From Candidatus Poseidonia sp. (GTDB taxonomy: Archaea; Thermoplasmatota; Poseidoniia; Poseidoniales; Poseidoniaceae): 40,041 nucleotides of DNA. Of this stretch, positions 1-7,177 are shown piece after piece. Within the stretch, counting starts at the first letter, position 1; the number at the start of each line of letters is the position of its first letter. The stretch lies in contig JAUREJ010000001.1 in NCBI GenBank assembly GCA_030827475.1, forward strand, positions 1 through 40,041. The letters run 5' to 3'. Position numbers and translations under genes: made by a program. The notes under the pieces were generated by a model that saw only the letters and a program-made list of their open reading frames with translations, had not been told where the DNA came from and did not search any database.

Positions 1-330
1 AGATCGATGTTGGATGCTTTTGTCACTCAGCTCGCACCGCCGGCGCTGGCCGATGCCATCCTTGCTAATCTAGAACACCTGCCGCCAGCGAGTCAATACT
101 ACCTCGCGGGACGCGGTGCAAACGCACCTCGTCCGCCACCGCCACCGCCTTTTTTTCTTGCCATGGTCACCAACACCGCCGAATGCATTCTGCTACAACA
201 TCTCCCCGACTATAACACTTGGGTGAAAACAACACCCAAATCGGCTTGCTGTGACGAACTTTGGGGCGCCGAAAACGGCTTGATTCAGCCGTCCAAAAGC
301 CTATCGAGCCAAGCGTGGCAATTGACATGA
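1..330 (+). CDS. possible 3' end of an unidentified gene (partial)
   Basis: One plus-strand frame stays open from the window edge to a TGA at 328-330, encoding a helical-looking stretch rich in Ala and Leu, then a run of six prolines and a tail with no family I recognise. Codon choice is less regular than in neighbouring genes, and the last 46 bases overlap the end of the convergent UPF0200 gene, so the true gene may end earlier or not exist. All minus-strand frames are interrupted between about 70 and 101, so this is the best candidate for a long gene here. It is largely incompatible with the small minus-strand ORF at 99-164. Confidence 0.25.
   Translation, partial: RSMLDAFVTQLAPPALADAILANLEHLPPASQYYLAGRGANAPRPPPPPPFFLAMVTNTAECILLQHLPDYNTWVKTTPKSACCDELWGAENGLIQPSKSLSSQAWQLT
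99..164 (-). CDS. candidate 21-residue Gly/Arg-rich small ORF
   Basis: On the minus strand an ATG at 164 is preceded by GGTGACC, the same ribosome-binding arrangement as at thrS in this window. It opens a 22-codon frame (stop included) beginning MARKK, followed by six glycines and ending in a Pro/Arg-rich tail before TAG at 99-101. It lies about 120 bases downstream of the UPF0200 stop. The peptide matches no family I know. It could equally be a chance start antisense to the proline run of the plus-strand frame, so confidence is low. Confidence 0.2.
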   Translation of the reverse strand: MARKKGGGGGGRGAFAPRPAR

Positions 331-839
331 AACGAGGCCAAATCGGTTTCATTCTCCAAGGTATCATCGGCCTGCTCGATGAGCAGGTCGAGGCCCCAGC
401 CCGTCTCGCGTTGATTGCGAGCCTCAAAGGCCGCTCGGTCACCGTCCTCGGAGCGGCCTCGCTGCTGGATGCGTTGAAACCTCGTGTCTGCATCGGCGAC
501 GATGGCCACCGTGCGGTAGTTATCGCCCCACCTGGATGAAAAAACGGCTTGTTCGGCCGTGCCGCGCAAACCCTCGATCAGGACCAGGGGGTGCAAGGTG
601 AGAAGCTCGTCAACTCTGTCACACAGACGGACCGCAAGAACGTCCGCGCCGTGCGCTGCCCTCAAGGATGCGGCGACTTCGCCAAACACGTTCGGCGCCT
701 CCTCAAGGCCGCGGCGCCTGACCTCGGCGCGAATCATATCGCCCATGGACACCACGGGGACACCTGCCGAAACGAGCATGGCAGCAAATTCACCCTTGCC
801 CGACCCCGGCATGCCGCAAACGGCAACAACTTGAGGCAT
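285..839 (-). CDS. UPF0200-family P-loop nucleotide kinase-like protein
   Basis: A 184-residue P-loop NTPase of the archaeal UPF0200 (MJ1399-like) family, distantly related to adenylate and dephospho-CoA kinases. The Walker A sequence GMPGSGKG lies near residue 10, followed by a VVSMGD strand and helix, and later an Arg-rich lid-like segment (RFQRIQQRGR). The start at MPQVVAV is preferred over an upstream Met at 866, because it puts the Walker A strand at the very N-terminus as the family does. The substrate of UPF0200 proteins is not established. It follows the ABC permease gene on the same strand after 56 bases and may be cotranscribed with it, but I see no functional link. The family call is firm; the reaction is unknown. 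Confidence 0.8.
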   Translation of the reverse strand: MPQVVAVCGMPGSGKGEFAAMLVSAGVPVVSMGDMIRAEVRRRGLEEAPNVFGEVAASLRAAHGADVLAVRLCDRVDELLTLHPLVLIEGLRGTAEQAVFSSRWGDNYRTVAIVADADTRFQRIQQRGRSEDGDRAAFEARNQRETGWGLDLLIEQADDTLENETDLASFHVNCHAWLDRLLDG

Positions 840-895
840 GGCTTGGACGCGACGGTGAACGCACAAGAAGATACCTGCAAAAATTGGAAGCAGGC

Positions 896-2593
896 TCAGT
901 TTGAGAACTCAGCACGGCCCCATCGTCGGTCCATCAACTTCCACAAGACCGCCGAGGCGAACATCAAACCGACCGAGATGGCGATCATCCCGACGTACCC
1001 TTGCTGAACCATGGTTTCGTCGTACATTTGTGCGGTTGCAGCCAGCCCGTCCTGACTTGCACGTTCCCACCAGTTTCCGTAGAGGCTGACGTCGCCTTGC
1101 GTGAACGAAAGCAAGAACAACCCGAGCAGAGGCAAGACCGTCCCAATCCAAAACCAGACCATGATGGAGGCATCAAAGATGGCCTTGTTTGGACGCAGGC
1201 CCATCAAGAACGCCGTAAGAGCGACGATGTACACGGAATTTGCAAACATCACGATGATGCTCGTGGGCAGTGACGCCCATTCGTCAAGACGCCAGGCCAT
1301 GAGGACGATGAAAATCAGCGAAATCCAAGAGGTGGCTAAGAAGTAGACGACCACCTTCGCACGAATCAAATCGGGGACTTTGAGCGGCAACCCGTTCATG
1401 AAATCCGGGGAATCCAAAATGGTTAACCACGAATAAAAATTGAAGCCAAAGAAACCCAAAAACGGAGCATAAGAAAGCAGGTTGATGGGAATGGGAGCCT
1501 CGGCAAAATCCACCAGCCACGCCATACCGAGCAAAACCAGCAGCGGGATGGCGTACGAAACCGTCATTTTCTTGATGGCGCCTGAGCGGAACAGGTCAAC
1601 GAACTCCTTGGCGACGATGAGCCGTATTTCGCCTCGCCCCAGAAAACCGAGTCGATTGTACATCGGCTCAAGCAAGTCCCCCTGCTCAACAACGCTCACG
1701 TCAAAATCGTCGAGAATCAGTTGCGCAGCGAGAAAACCAATGCCGACCGACAATGCCAACCCGAGCAGAATGGCGACACCGCTCTGACTCGCTTGAGCGG
1801 CAAGACCCCACAAAAGGAGGTCGGCAGGCAGCACGCCAACGCCGACGGCAATGCCGAGTGCCACGATGACCACCGGACCCACGAGCGTGAACGGACGGCC
1901 GCGCAACCAAAGCGAGGACGCCAAAAACGAGAGCGCCAACCCTTGGCCGAGGGTCGTTGCCATCGCCAACCAGGTCCACGGGAGGGAAGACCACAGCAAC
2001 GGTGTACGGATGCCCGAAACACCGTCGAGGAGGATACCGAGCGCCATGCCGCTGATGATGGGCGTGAGAATGAGAAGCACGTAGAACAACATGTCCTTGA
2101 CGAAATAGACGAAATGTGCCATGGAATTGGGCAAAGGTTGCAAAGCCGGTGCGGCGAGAAGGTAATTTTTGGTCGCCGTCCTCCGGACAATAGCGTCCCG
2201 ACCCATGAAGGCGAAGGTCCCCATGCCCAAGGAGAACATGAAGAGCGGGAGATGAAGCGCAAAACGCAATTCCTGCCAGGTAAAGGTCTTGGAATCGATG
2301 TCGGAGGTTTGAGCGGTGGAGTCCCCGACCAAAAATTGCAGACCGATGGTTGAGATCGCAGTCACGAGCGTCAACAGCAACGGGAAAAGCACCATCTGCC
2401 GTTTTTTGGCGAATTCTACGCTTTTGCGAGCCTCTTCAACAAACATGACGCGAAACGTGGCGGAAAATGCGGCCCAACCTCGAAGCGGTTCGTTGAGTTG
2501 CACCCCGTGGGGCGAGGTTCCAAGCGAGCGGTGTTCTTCAACGACCCCGTCCGTCCATGGACGCGATTCGATGAAGGTACCCGGCACGTTCAT
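896..2593 (-). CDS. ABC-2 type transporter permease
   Basis: A 565-residue polytopic membrane protein with roughly twelve hydrophobic segments in two blocks, about residues 65-300 and 345-560, separated by a charged cytoplasmic loop. That is the layout of large ABC-2 exporter permeases. Its ATG overlaps the stop of the upstream ATP-binding gene (TCAT at 2590-2593 on the plus strand) and a GGAGG lies immediately before it, so the two are translationally coupled and should form one transporter in the cytoplasmic membrane. The first 60 residues are soluble. Substrate cannot be read from sequence; ABC-2 systems commonly export lipids, polysaccharides, drugs or peptides. Confidence 0.85.
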   Translation of the reverse strand: MNVPGTFIESRPWTDGVVEEHRSLGTSPHGVQLNEPLRGWAAFSATFRVMFVEEARKSVEFAKKRQMVLFPLLLTLVTAISTIGLQFLVGDSTAQTSDIDSKTFTWQELRFALHLPLFMFSLGMGTFAFMGRDAIVRRTATKNYLLAAPALQPLPNSMAHFVYFVKDMLFYVLLILTPIISGMALGILLDGVSGIRTPLLWSSLPWTWLAMATTLGQGLALSFLASSLWLRGRPFTLVGPVVIVALGIAVGVGVLPADLLLWGLAAQASQSGVAILLGLALSVGIGFLAAQLILDDFDVSVVEQGDLLEPMYNRLGFLGRGEIRLIVAKEFVDLFRSGAIKKMTVSYAIPLLVLLGMAWLVDFAEAPIPINLLSYAPFLGFFGFNFYSWLTILDSPDFMNGLPLKVPDLIRAKVVVYFLATSWISLIFIVLMAWRLDEWASLPTSIIVMFANSVYIVALTAFLMGLRPNKAIFDASIMVWFWIGTVLPLLGLFLLSFTQGDVSLYGNWWERASQDGLAATAQMYDETMVQQGYVGMIAISVGLMFASAVLWKLMDRRWGRAEFSN

Positions 2594-3375
2594 TCCTCCG
2601 AATCGTCACCGAGGCCTTCATCGCTCAAACGTTCCACGTCTTCGATGGAGCGGCCCACCAAACGGATGAAAACATCTTCCAGCGTCTCGTCCTGCGACCG
2701 TTTCAAACCTTTCACCGTGCCTGCCGCCAACACCCTTCCGTCGTTGATGATGGCCATGCGATTGCACATCCTTTCAGCCATTTCAAGGACGTGCGAGCAG
2801 AGAAAGATCGTCCCGCCGTTGGCGACATGGTCCAGCAACCACTCTCGGCATTTTCGCTGGTAAATCGGGTCCAGATTTGCAAAGGGTTCGTCCAAAAACA
2901 GGAGTTTTGGTTTGTGGATAAACGCACTCGCCAGCATCACTTTTTGCCGTTGTCCTTTGGAGAGGTCTTTGCACATCGTGTCCCTTTTTTCTTGCAGACC
3001 GAACCACTCGAGCCAGTGCTCGACCTTCGCCTTCATGTCGTCAACGCCACGCAAACGGGCCACAAACTCGAGGAATTCAGTCGGGGTCAAGAAGGACGGA
3101 GGGGATTCAGATTCCGGCACGATGCCGATGTTCGCTTTGACCTTTTGAGGGTCGGCTACGGCATCAACACCGAGCACTTCAATCCGTCCTTTGCTCGGGC
3201 GAAGTTGGCCCGTGAGGAGCTTGATGAAAGTGGATTTTCCTGCTCCGTTGGGACCGAACACGCCGAAGAATTCACCCGCATGAACCTCCACGTTCAGGGG
3301 GTGCAAAGCCACGAAATCACCGTATTTTTTGGCCATGTCTTTTGCGCTGACCATCGGCGACGACCCAGCAGTCAT
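2590..3375 (-). CDS. ABC transporter ATP-binding protein
   Basis: A 261-residue ABC ATPase that powers the permease encoded next to it. In order it has Walker A GPNGAGKST, a Q-loop region (VPESESPP), the signature LSKGQRQK, Walker B LLFLDEP with the catalytic Glu, and the switch histidine in CSHVLE. Two starts are plausible, MTAGSS at 3375 and MVSAKD at 3354. The open frame runs further upstream to 3708, but that part is antisense to the enoyl-CoA hydratase gene and has no domain, so I reject it. It is divergent from the hydratase, with about 95 bases between them, and stop/start overlaps the permease by 4 bases. The C-terminus is acidic. Confidence 0.9.
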   Translation of the reverse strand: MTAGSSPMVSAKDMAKKYGDFVALHPLNVEVHAGEFFGVFGPNGAGKSTFIKLLTGQLRPSKGRIEVLGVDAVADPQKVKANIGIVPESESPPSFLTPTEFLEFVARLRGVDDMKAKVEHWLEWFGLQEKRDTMCKDLSKGQRQKVMLASAFIHKPKLLFLDEPFANLDPIYQRKCREWLLDHVANGGTIFLCSHVLEMAERMCNRMAIINDGRVLAAGTVKGLKRSQDETLEDVFIRLVGRSIEDVERLSDEGLGDDSEE

Positions 3376-3469
3376 GCGCCGTTGAAGGAAGCGACGGATA
3401 TGATACCTTGCTTCCGCTTCATTGAACCTCGGCGATGAGATGAAGAAGAAGAGGGGGTTGACCTCGTCC

Positions 3470-4312
3470 ATGAACCCCCCCGAAAGCGACGTGATCAGGG
3501 TTGACCTCCACCCCATCAGCGAAGACGATGATATCGGTTTTTTTGCTTGCATGACCGTTGACCGGCCCGACAAATTGAACGCCCTCAACGCCGAAGTGAT
3601 GGCCTCGCTCAAGGCGGTTTGCGCATGGATGGAAGCCTCCGAGGAGGTCCGGGTGCTCGTGGTCACGGGCGCTGCACCCAATGCACCGCCGGAAGGGAAG
3701 CGCGCCAAACCTCACGCCTTCGTTGCTGGGGCCGATATCACGGAGTTTGCTGGTGCAGGAAGCGGCGTCATTCGCGAGAAATTTCGAGACAATGCCGTTG
3801 AAGCCTTGTGGAACCTTTCCAAACCAACCATCGCCATGGTCGACGGTTTTGCCTTGGGCGGTGGTTGCGAAGTGGCGTGTTCCTGCGATGTCCGAATTGC
3901 GAGTGACCGTTCCACCTTTGGAACCCCTGAAATCAATCTTGGACTGATCCCAGGATACGGGGCAACCCAACGGCTGGAACGCTTGGTCGGTTACGGGAAA
4001 GCGCACGAAATGATCATGACCGGCGACATGGTGCCGGCGGACGAGGCTCACCGCATCGGGCTGGTCAATCACGTCGTCTCCCCTGAGGAACTTGAGGAGA
4101 CGGTCTTCGCCATGGCTCGCAGAATCGGAAGCAAATCCTCCCATGCCCTCCGGGTTGGAAAACAAATCGTGCGTGCCGCCCTCGACGAGGGATTGACCGA
4201 CGGCGTTGAACTCGAAGCCGTCGCCTTCGCCAACCTGTTTGACAGCGAAGACAAAGAAATCGGGGTTCAGGCTTTCCTCAACCGGGAAACTGCACGCTGG
4301 ATGCATCGCTGA
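3470..4312 (+). CDS. enoyl-CoA hydratase/isomerase family protein (crotonase fold)
   Basis: A 280-residue crotonase-superfamily enzyme that probably hydrates short or medium enoyl-CoA esters in fatty-acid or amino-acid breakdown in the cytoplasm. The oxyanion-hole motifs are visible (AGADITEF near residue 86, and ALGGGCE near 128). Both acid residues of true hydratases are present: Glu134 in GGCEVA and Glu154 in GTPEINLG. The C-terminus carries the usual sequence around PGYGATQRL. The ATG at 3470 has GAGGGGG about a dozen bases upstream; an ATG at 3440 and a TTG at 3422 are in frame and cannot be excluded. No other beta-oxidation gene is adjacent, so the exact substrate is open. Confidence 0.87.
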   Translation: MNPPESDVIRVDLHPISEDDDIGFFACMTVDRPDKLNALNAEVMASLKAVCAWMEASEEVRVLVVTGAAPNAPPEGKRAKPHAFVAGADITEFAGAGSGVIREKFRDNAVEALWNLSKPTIAMVDGFALGGGCEVACSCDVRIASDRSTFGTPEINLGLIPGYGATQRLERLVGYGKAHEMIMTGDMVPADEAHRIGLVNHVVSPEELEETVFAMARRIGSKSSHALRVGKQIVRAALDEGLTDGVELEAVAFANLFDSEDKEIGVQAFLNRETARWMHR

Positions 4313-4368
4313 TGAACCGCTGCAACGGGCTCACATTCAATCTCGAGCCTGTCGGCCAAAGGGGTTGT

Positions 4369-4410
4369 AGGAAGCGCCACTGCCTTCCTCTTGTCCGGGA
4401 GCGTGCCCGG
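4369..4410. terminator. two tandem hairpins between convergent genes
   Basis: The roughly 120-base gap between two convergent genes holds two perfect inverted repeats: AGGAAG (4369-4374) with CTTCCT (4384-4389), and CCGGG (4395-4399) with CCCGG (4406-4410). A TTTTC follows on the plus strand. They may help end or protect the two transcripts. Archaeal termination depends mainly on T-runs and only a short one is present, so this is tentative. Confidence 0.3.
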
Positions 4411-4432
4411 CCACGTTGATTTTCTTGAAGGA

Positions 4433-4843
4433 TCAAAGCTCTACGAAGCGAATCTGCTCCTCCCTGAGGAAGGCGCGGAAATGCCCCATATGACGCCGAT
4501 ATTCCCTGCGGAACGCACCGTTGATAACCAACACGTCAAATGCATTTGAAGCGGTGTTGCAGCCACGGGTTCGCTTGTCGCGAAGACGGCGAAGCATACG
4601 CTGGTTGGTGCTCTTGAGCAGGTCACCATCGCACGTGCAAGGGACCGTCGTGCGCATTTGGGTTGGCTTGATGGGAACAAAACCAACGCCATTGTTGCGT
4701 TGAGACGTTTCGCCTTCGACCTTCGGTTTTGGTGCCTTGGTCGGTTTTTTCTTTCCTTGGAACGGCTCAATGCGCTTGGTGTGCGGATTGTAGCGTCGTT
4801 GTTGGTTGGGTCGTATCCTTCTGTTGTTTCTTCTCTTTACCAT
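4433..4843 (-). CDS. basic orphan protein, possibly nucleic-acid binding
   Basis: A 136-residue protein I do not recognise. The first 45 residues are a strongly basic, Arg/Lys/Asn/Pro-rich tail beginning MVKRRNNRR, likely disordered. The middle contains a CTC pair and a further Cys about 30 residues on. The C-terminal half is predicted helical and again Arg-rich. Composition suggests RNA or DNA binding, which is inference only. The start is well supported: AGGAGAG at 4849-4855 lies five bases before the ATG. The gene has an unusually long upstream region with a TATA-like box, a short upstream ORF and a hairpin, listed separately. It is convergent with the enoyl-CoA hydratase gene. Confidence 0.7.
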   Translation of the reverse strand: MVKRRNNRRIRPNQQRRYNPHTKRIEPFQGKKKPTKAPKPKVEGETSQRNNGVGFVPIKPTQMRTTVPCTCDGDLLKSTNQRMLRRLRDKRTRGCNTASNAFDVLVINGAFRREYRRHMGHFRAFLREEQIRFVEL

Positions 4844-4848
4844 GGTAT

Positions 4849-4855
4849 CTCTCCT
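4849..4855 (-). promoter_or_regulatory. strong Shine-Dalgarno site of the basic orphan gene
   Basis: AGGAGAG on the minus strand ends five bases before the ATG at 4843. This fixes the start and is one of the strongest ribosome-binding sites in the window. Confidence 0.6.
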
Positions 4856-4893
4856 AAATCTGCCTATCTTTCTGTGCAGCGATGCTCGCTAAA

Positions 4894-4914
4894 CAGGTGC
4901 ATGAAAAGCACCTG
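4894..4914 (-). promoter_or_regulatory. leader hairpin upstream of the basic orphan gene
   Basis: CAGGTGC (4894-4900) and GCACCTG (4908-4914) form a perfect 7-bp stem with a 7-base loop, about 50-70 bases before the ATG at 4843 and between a short upstream ORF and the Shine-Dalgarno site. It may be part of a regulated 5' leader, or of an unrecognised small RNA. The rest of 4844-5060 shows no gene I can support. Confidence 0.35.
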
Positions 4915-4937
4915 CCGGCATCTCCGCATTCGTAGGT

Positions 4938-4982
4938 CTACGATTCAGGTCCAGAATTGGTCCATTGAAGTGGCATGGTCAT
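4938..4982 (-). CDS. possible 14-residue upstream ORF in the leader of the basic orphan gene
   Basis: Two in-frame ATGs (4982 and 4976) lie downstream of a GGAGA and open a frame of 14 residues (MTMPLQ to PES) ending at TAG 4938-4940. It precedes the leader hairpin at 4894-4914 and the main start at 4843. A leader peptide is conceivable, but a frame this short can occur by chance. Confidence 0.2.
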   Translation of the reverse strand: MTMPLQWTNSGPES

Positions 4983-5014
4983 GTCTCCAACAAGAATGTA
5001 TTATGTTGGCGGTC

Positions 5015-5024
5015 ATAAATAAAT
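5015..5024 (-). promoter_or_regulatory. TATA-like box upstream of the basic orphan gene
   Basis: ATTTATTTAT on the minus strand is the only strongly AT-rich stretch in the 217-base gap 4844-5060. Transcription starting about 25 bases downstream would give a leader of about 145 bases for the gene starting at 4843, containing the short ORF and hairpin noted above. Confidence 0.35.
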
Positions 5025-5060
5025 GTTCTGCCTATCGGCAACAGAAGGCGGAGAACAGAA

Positions 5061-5969
5061 TCAGTCTCGCATCTCTTCTCGCAGCGCAGAGAGGGCACTG
5101 CTTGCTGCGGGCATCGGCGGAAGGGCAAGAGGTTGGCCATCGGGGCCGATGAGAGGAGGAAGTTCCTTCCCGTCAGGGCCGATGAGTTTCGGCACATCGG
5201 GAGCGGGGGGTTGCAGGGGTTCAAAGCCGACATCCAAGGGGAGGCGCAGTTTCAGAACACGAGCCTCATCGATGCGAATAAAGGTGGCGCCGTAGACATG
5301 ACCGGGTTGAGGATGCTCAGGTTCATCGAGCACCGTGTGCCCGTGACCGGGCGTCTGCAGCAGCGCCACCAAGTCTTCACCGCCAGCGTGTTCCTCCCAC
5401 ATTCGGGCGGTTGATGCCCGAATTTCGGCCATTTGGCCCCGTCGGCGCCGCTTGATGCGCTCTCGGATCGCTTCATGGCGTTCCCGCCGTTCGTTGACGG
5501 TGAGTTCGATGTCAGCGTCTTCAACCGACTCAGGGCTCACGTCCACCACGTATTCGTCCGCAACGTGAACATCCTCAATCTCGACTTCAACCTCAACCAG
5601 GCTCTCACTCTCGTCTGCGAGCGCTGCTGCTTGAGCGGCTTGCGCTGCAGCAATCTTTGCTAATTTCCGTTCCCGCAAGGTCGCCCCGTCGAGCGAATCC
5701 GCCGTGACGGGAGCAGGCATTTCTTCGTCCTCATCTTCGATTTCGGGTTCGGTGGCTTCAACCGCTTGGGAAGCCGCTTGCGTTTGTGGACGGGGGGGCT
5801 GCTGACGAGGTGCAGGCTTGGGGGCGAGGTTCACCCAAAGAAAAGCCAACACGGCCATCGTACCAACGAAGCCCCACTTGGCTTCCTCTGTCAAGGAACC
5901 GATGGTGAGGAGATAAAACGCGAGAACGGAGAGAAACAGCAACCCTACGGCCGTGCGTGCAAATCCCAT
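5061..5969 (-). CDS. membrane protein with two N-terminal helices and an acidic cytoplasmic domain
   Basis: A 302-residue protein I cannot place in a family. Two hydrophobic helices (about residues 5-23 and 34-52) form an N-terminal hairpin. A Pro/Gln-rich linker, a very acidic segment with several EDE runs, an Ala/Glu/Arg-rich probable coiled coil including four consecutive arginines, and a compact C-terminal part follow. The C-terminus carries a near-duplicated LIGPDG motif. The start at MGFARTAV is preferred: the frame extends to 6116, but that extension is antisense-like and overlaps the ITPase gene. It lies 55 bases downstream of the ITPase gene on the same strand. Its role is unknown; the layout suggests a membrane-tethered scaffold. 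Confidence 0.65.
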   Translation of the reverse strand: MGFARTAVGLLFLSVLAFYLLTIGSLTEEAKWGFVGTMAVLAFLWVNLAPKPAPRQQPPRPQTQAASQAVEATEPEIEDEDEEMPAPVTADSLDGATLRERKLAKIAAAQAAQAAALADESESLVEVEVEIEDVHVADEYVVDVSPESVEDADIELTVNERRERHEAIRERIKRRRRGQMAEIRASTARMWEEHAGGEDLVALLQTPGHGHTVLDEPEHPQPGHVYGATFIRIDEARVLKLRLPLDVGFEPLQPPAPDVPKLIGPDGKELPPLIGPDGQPLALPPMPAASSALSALREEMRD

Positions 5970-6024
5970 GGCCCTCGCTCCGGCCAACGCTCGGTGCTTT
6001 ATGACGGTGATGGCGGAGGGGAGA

Positions 6025-6693
6025 TTAGACCTTCTTGGACAAGTCGGGCAGTTGGCGCAACAGGTCGTCCAAGGCCTTCCGGCGGTGACTGAAGACTTGT
6101 TTTTTGGACTGCTCAACGGCGCCGAAGGTCATCCCATGCGTGCTTTCCTGGCCCAAGACATCAGGGGGCAGCGGCTCGCCCTCACCGTTGAGATCGGCGG
6201 GAATGAACACCGGGTCAAACCCGAACCCAGACTCACCTTGCATTTCCGTGGAGATGGAACCGGGGCATGCCCCCGTACCAAAGAGCGTGCGTTCGCCGTC
6301 CCAAAATCCAGCCACTGCTCGGAATTGAGCGGACCGCAATCGCTTCGCTTGAACCGGATCATCGCTGGCGAGATGAGCCAACAAACGCAGCACACCGAGG
6401 CAACCTACGGTGTCAAACACGTAAGAAGAATACACGCCGGGAAAGCCGTTGAGCGCATCGATGAAGAGCCCTGCGTCCTCCACCATGACCTTCGCAGTGG
6501 GAGAAGGAAGGAGGGCCCGTGCCTGTTCGATTTTTGCCCTTGCAACGGTTTCGAGGTCGGAGGCCTGAGGTTCCACGACGGACGCTTTTTCGGCCAGCAA
6601 CTGTCGGACTTCGTACCCCATTGGATGGAGATGCTGTTGAGCCTCAGCAAGCTTTCCAATGTTCCCCGTGAGAAACCAAATCACGTTTTCCAT
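6025..6693 (-). CDS. rdgB: non-canonical purine NTP pyrophosphatase (ITPase, RdgB/HAM1 family)
   Basis: A 222-residue enzyme that hydrolyses dITP, ITP and XTP to monophosphates and pyrophosphate, cleaning deaminated purines from the nucleotide pool. Family marks are all visible: the N-terminal TGNIGK phosphate-binding loop, the VEDAGLFIDALNG metal and catalytic segment near residue 70, GFGFDPVF near residue 156, and SHRRKAL near the C-terminus. Length is slightly above the usual 185-205 residues. It starts 88 bases from the divergent fluoride channel gene and is probably the first gene of a two-gene transcript with the membrane protein downstream. Confidence 0.92.
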   Translation of the reverse strand: MENVIWFLTGNIGKLAEAQQHLHPMGYEVRQLLAEKASVVEPQASDLETVARAKIEQARALLPSPTAKVMVEDAGLFIDALNGFPGVYSSYVFDTVGCLGVLRLLAHLASDDPVQAKRLRSAQFRAVAGFWDGERTLFGTGACPGSISTEMQGESGFGFDPVFIPADLNGEGEPLPPDVLGQESTHGMTFGAVEQSKKQVFSHRRKALDDLLRQLPDLSKKV

Positions 6694-6781
6694 GGTTTTG
6701 CGAAACTGGCTGAGCCTATGACGATAACCCCGAAGTTGGGCCTTATGTGACCGTCTTGAGGCATATGTTCAAAGACGGCTC

Positions 6782-7177
6782 GTGCAGGAAACCATCGTGT
6801 TCTCCAACTGGGTGCTGGTCGCCGTCGGCGGTGCAGTCGGCGCCTTGCTTCGGTACGCATTGAGTGAAAACATGGCTTCCGAGACCTATCCTTGGGCAAC
6901 CTTGACAGCGAACCTGCTCGGTTCGTTTGCCCTTGGTGTGGTGACGGCATTGGTCGCTGCGAGCGTTGTTGGTGAACAGCAGGCGTTGCTGTTAGGCATG
7001 GGCCTTCTCGGTTCATTTACGACCCTTTCGACGTTTTCGGTTGAAAGCGCACACATGCTCGATGAAGGACGGCATTCCACGTTGGGCCTTTACCTCGCTC
7101 TCACCGGCGTTCTCGGCCCGTTGTTGGCCTTGCTTGGGTGGAAGGGGACGGCAGCGTTGCTTCCCGTCACGCCTTGA
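6782..7177 (+). CDS. crcB: fluoride ion channel CrcB/Fluc
   Basis: A 131-residue protein with four membrane helices of the CrcB/Fluc family, which forms dual-topology dimers exporting fluoride. Typical motifs are present: GGAVGALLRY near the N-terminus, NLLGSFALG, and GLLGSFTTLSTFSVE, which contains the polar and aromatic track residues. The start codon is GTG; the first helix follows directly. There is a single crcB gene here, so the channel would be a homodimer. I looked for a fluoride riboswitch in the 88 bases upstream and saw no convincing match. The 3' end overlaps the convergent nadA gene by 11 bases. Confidence 0.9.
   Translation: MQETIVFSNWVLVAVGGAVGALLRYALSENMASETYPWATLTANLLGSFALGVVTALVAASVVGEQQALLLGMGLLGSFTTLSTFSVESAHMLDEGRHSTLGLYLALTGVLGPLLALLGWKGTAALLPVTP

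Noticed and set aside
99-164. Programmed frameshift at the seven-A run in the tiny ORF
   Set aside because: The shifted frame gives only about 27 further residues without conserved features, and the shift direction does not fit the usual slippery-site arrangement.
3419-4306. Minus-strand open frame opposite the enoyl-CoA hydratase gene
   Set aside because: The plus strand encodes complete crotonase motifs; the opposite frame is a mirror of them.
4915-4980. tRNA-like sequence (CGATTCAGGTCC) upstream of the basic orphan gene
   Set aside because: No acceptor or anticodon stem can be formed around it.
6694-6781. Fluoride riboswitch before crcB
   Set aside because: I looked for the conserved GG-GATG and C-TGA blocks of the crcB motif and found no convincing match; the leader is also too short if transcription starts within it.
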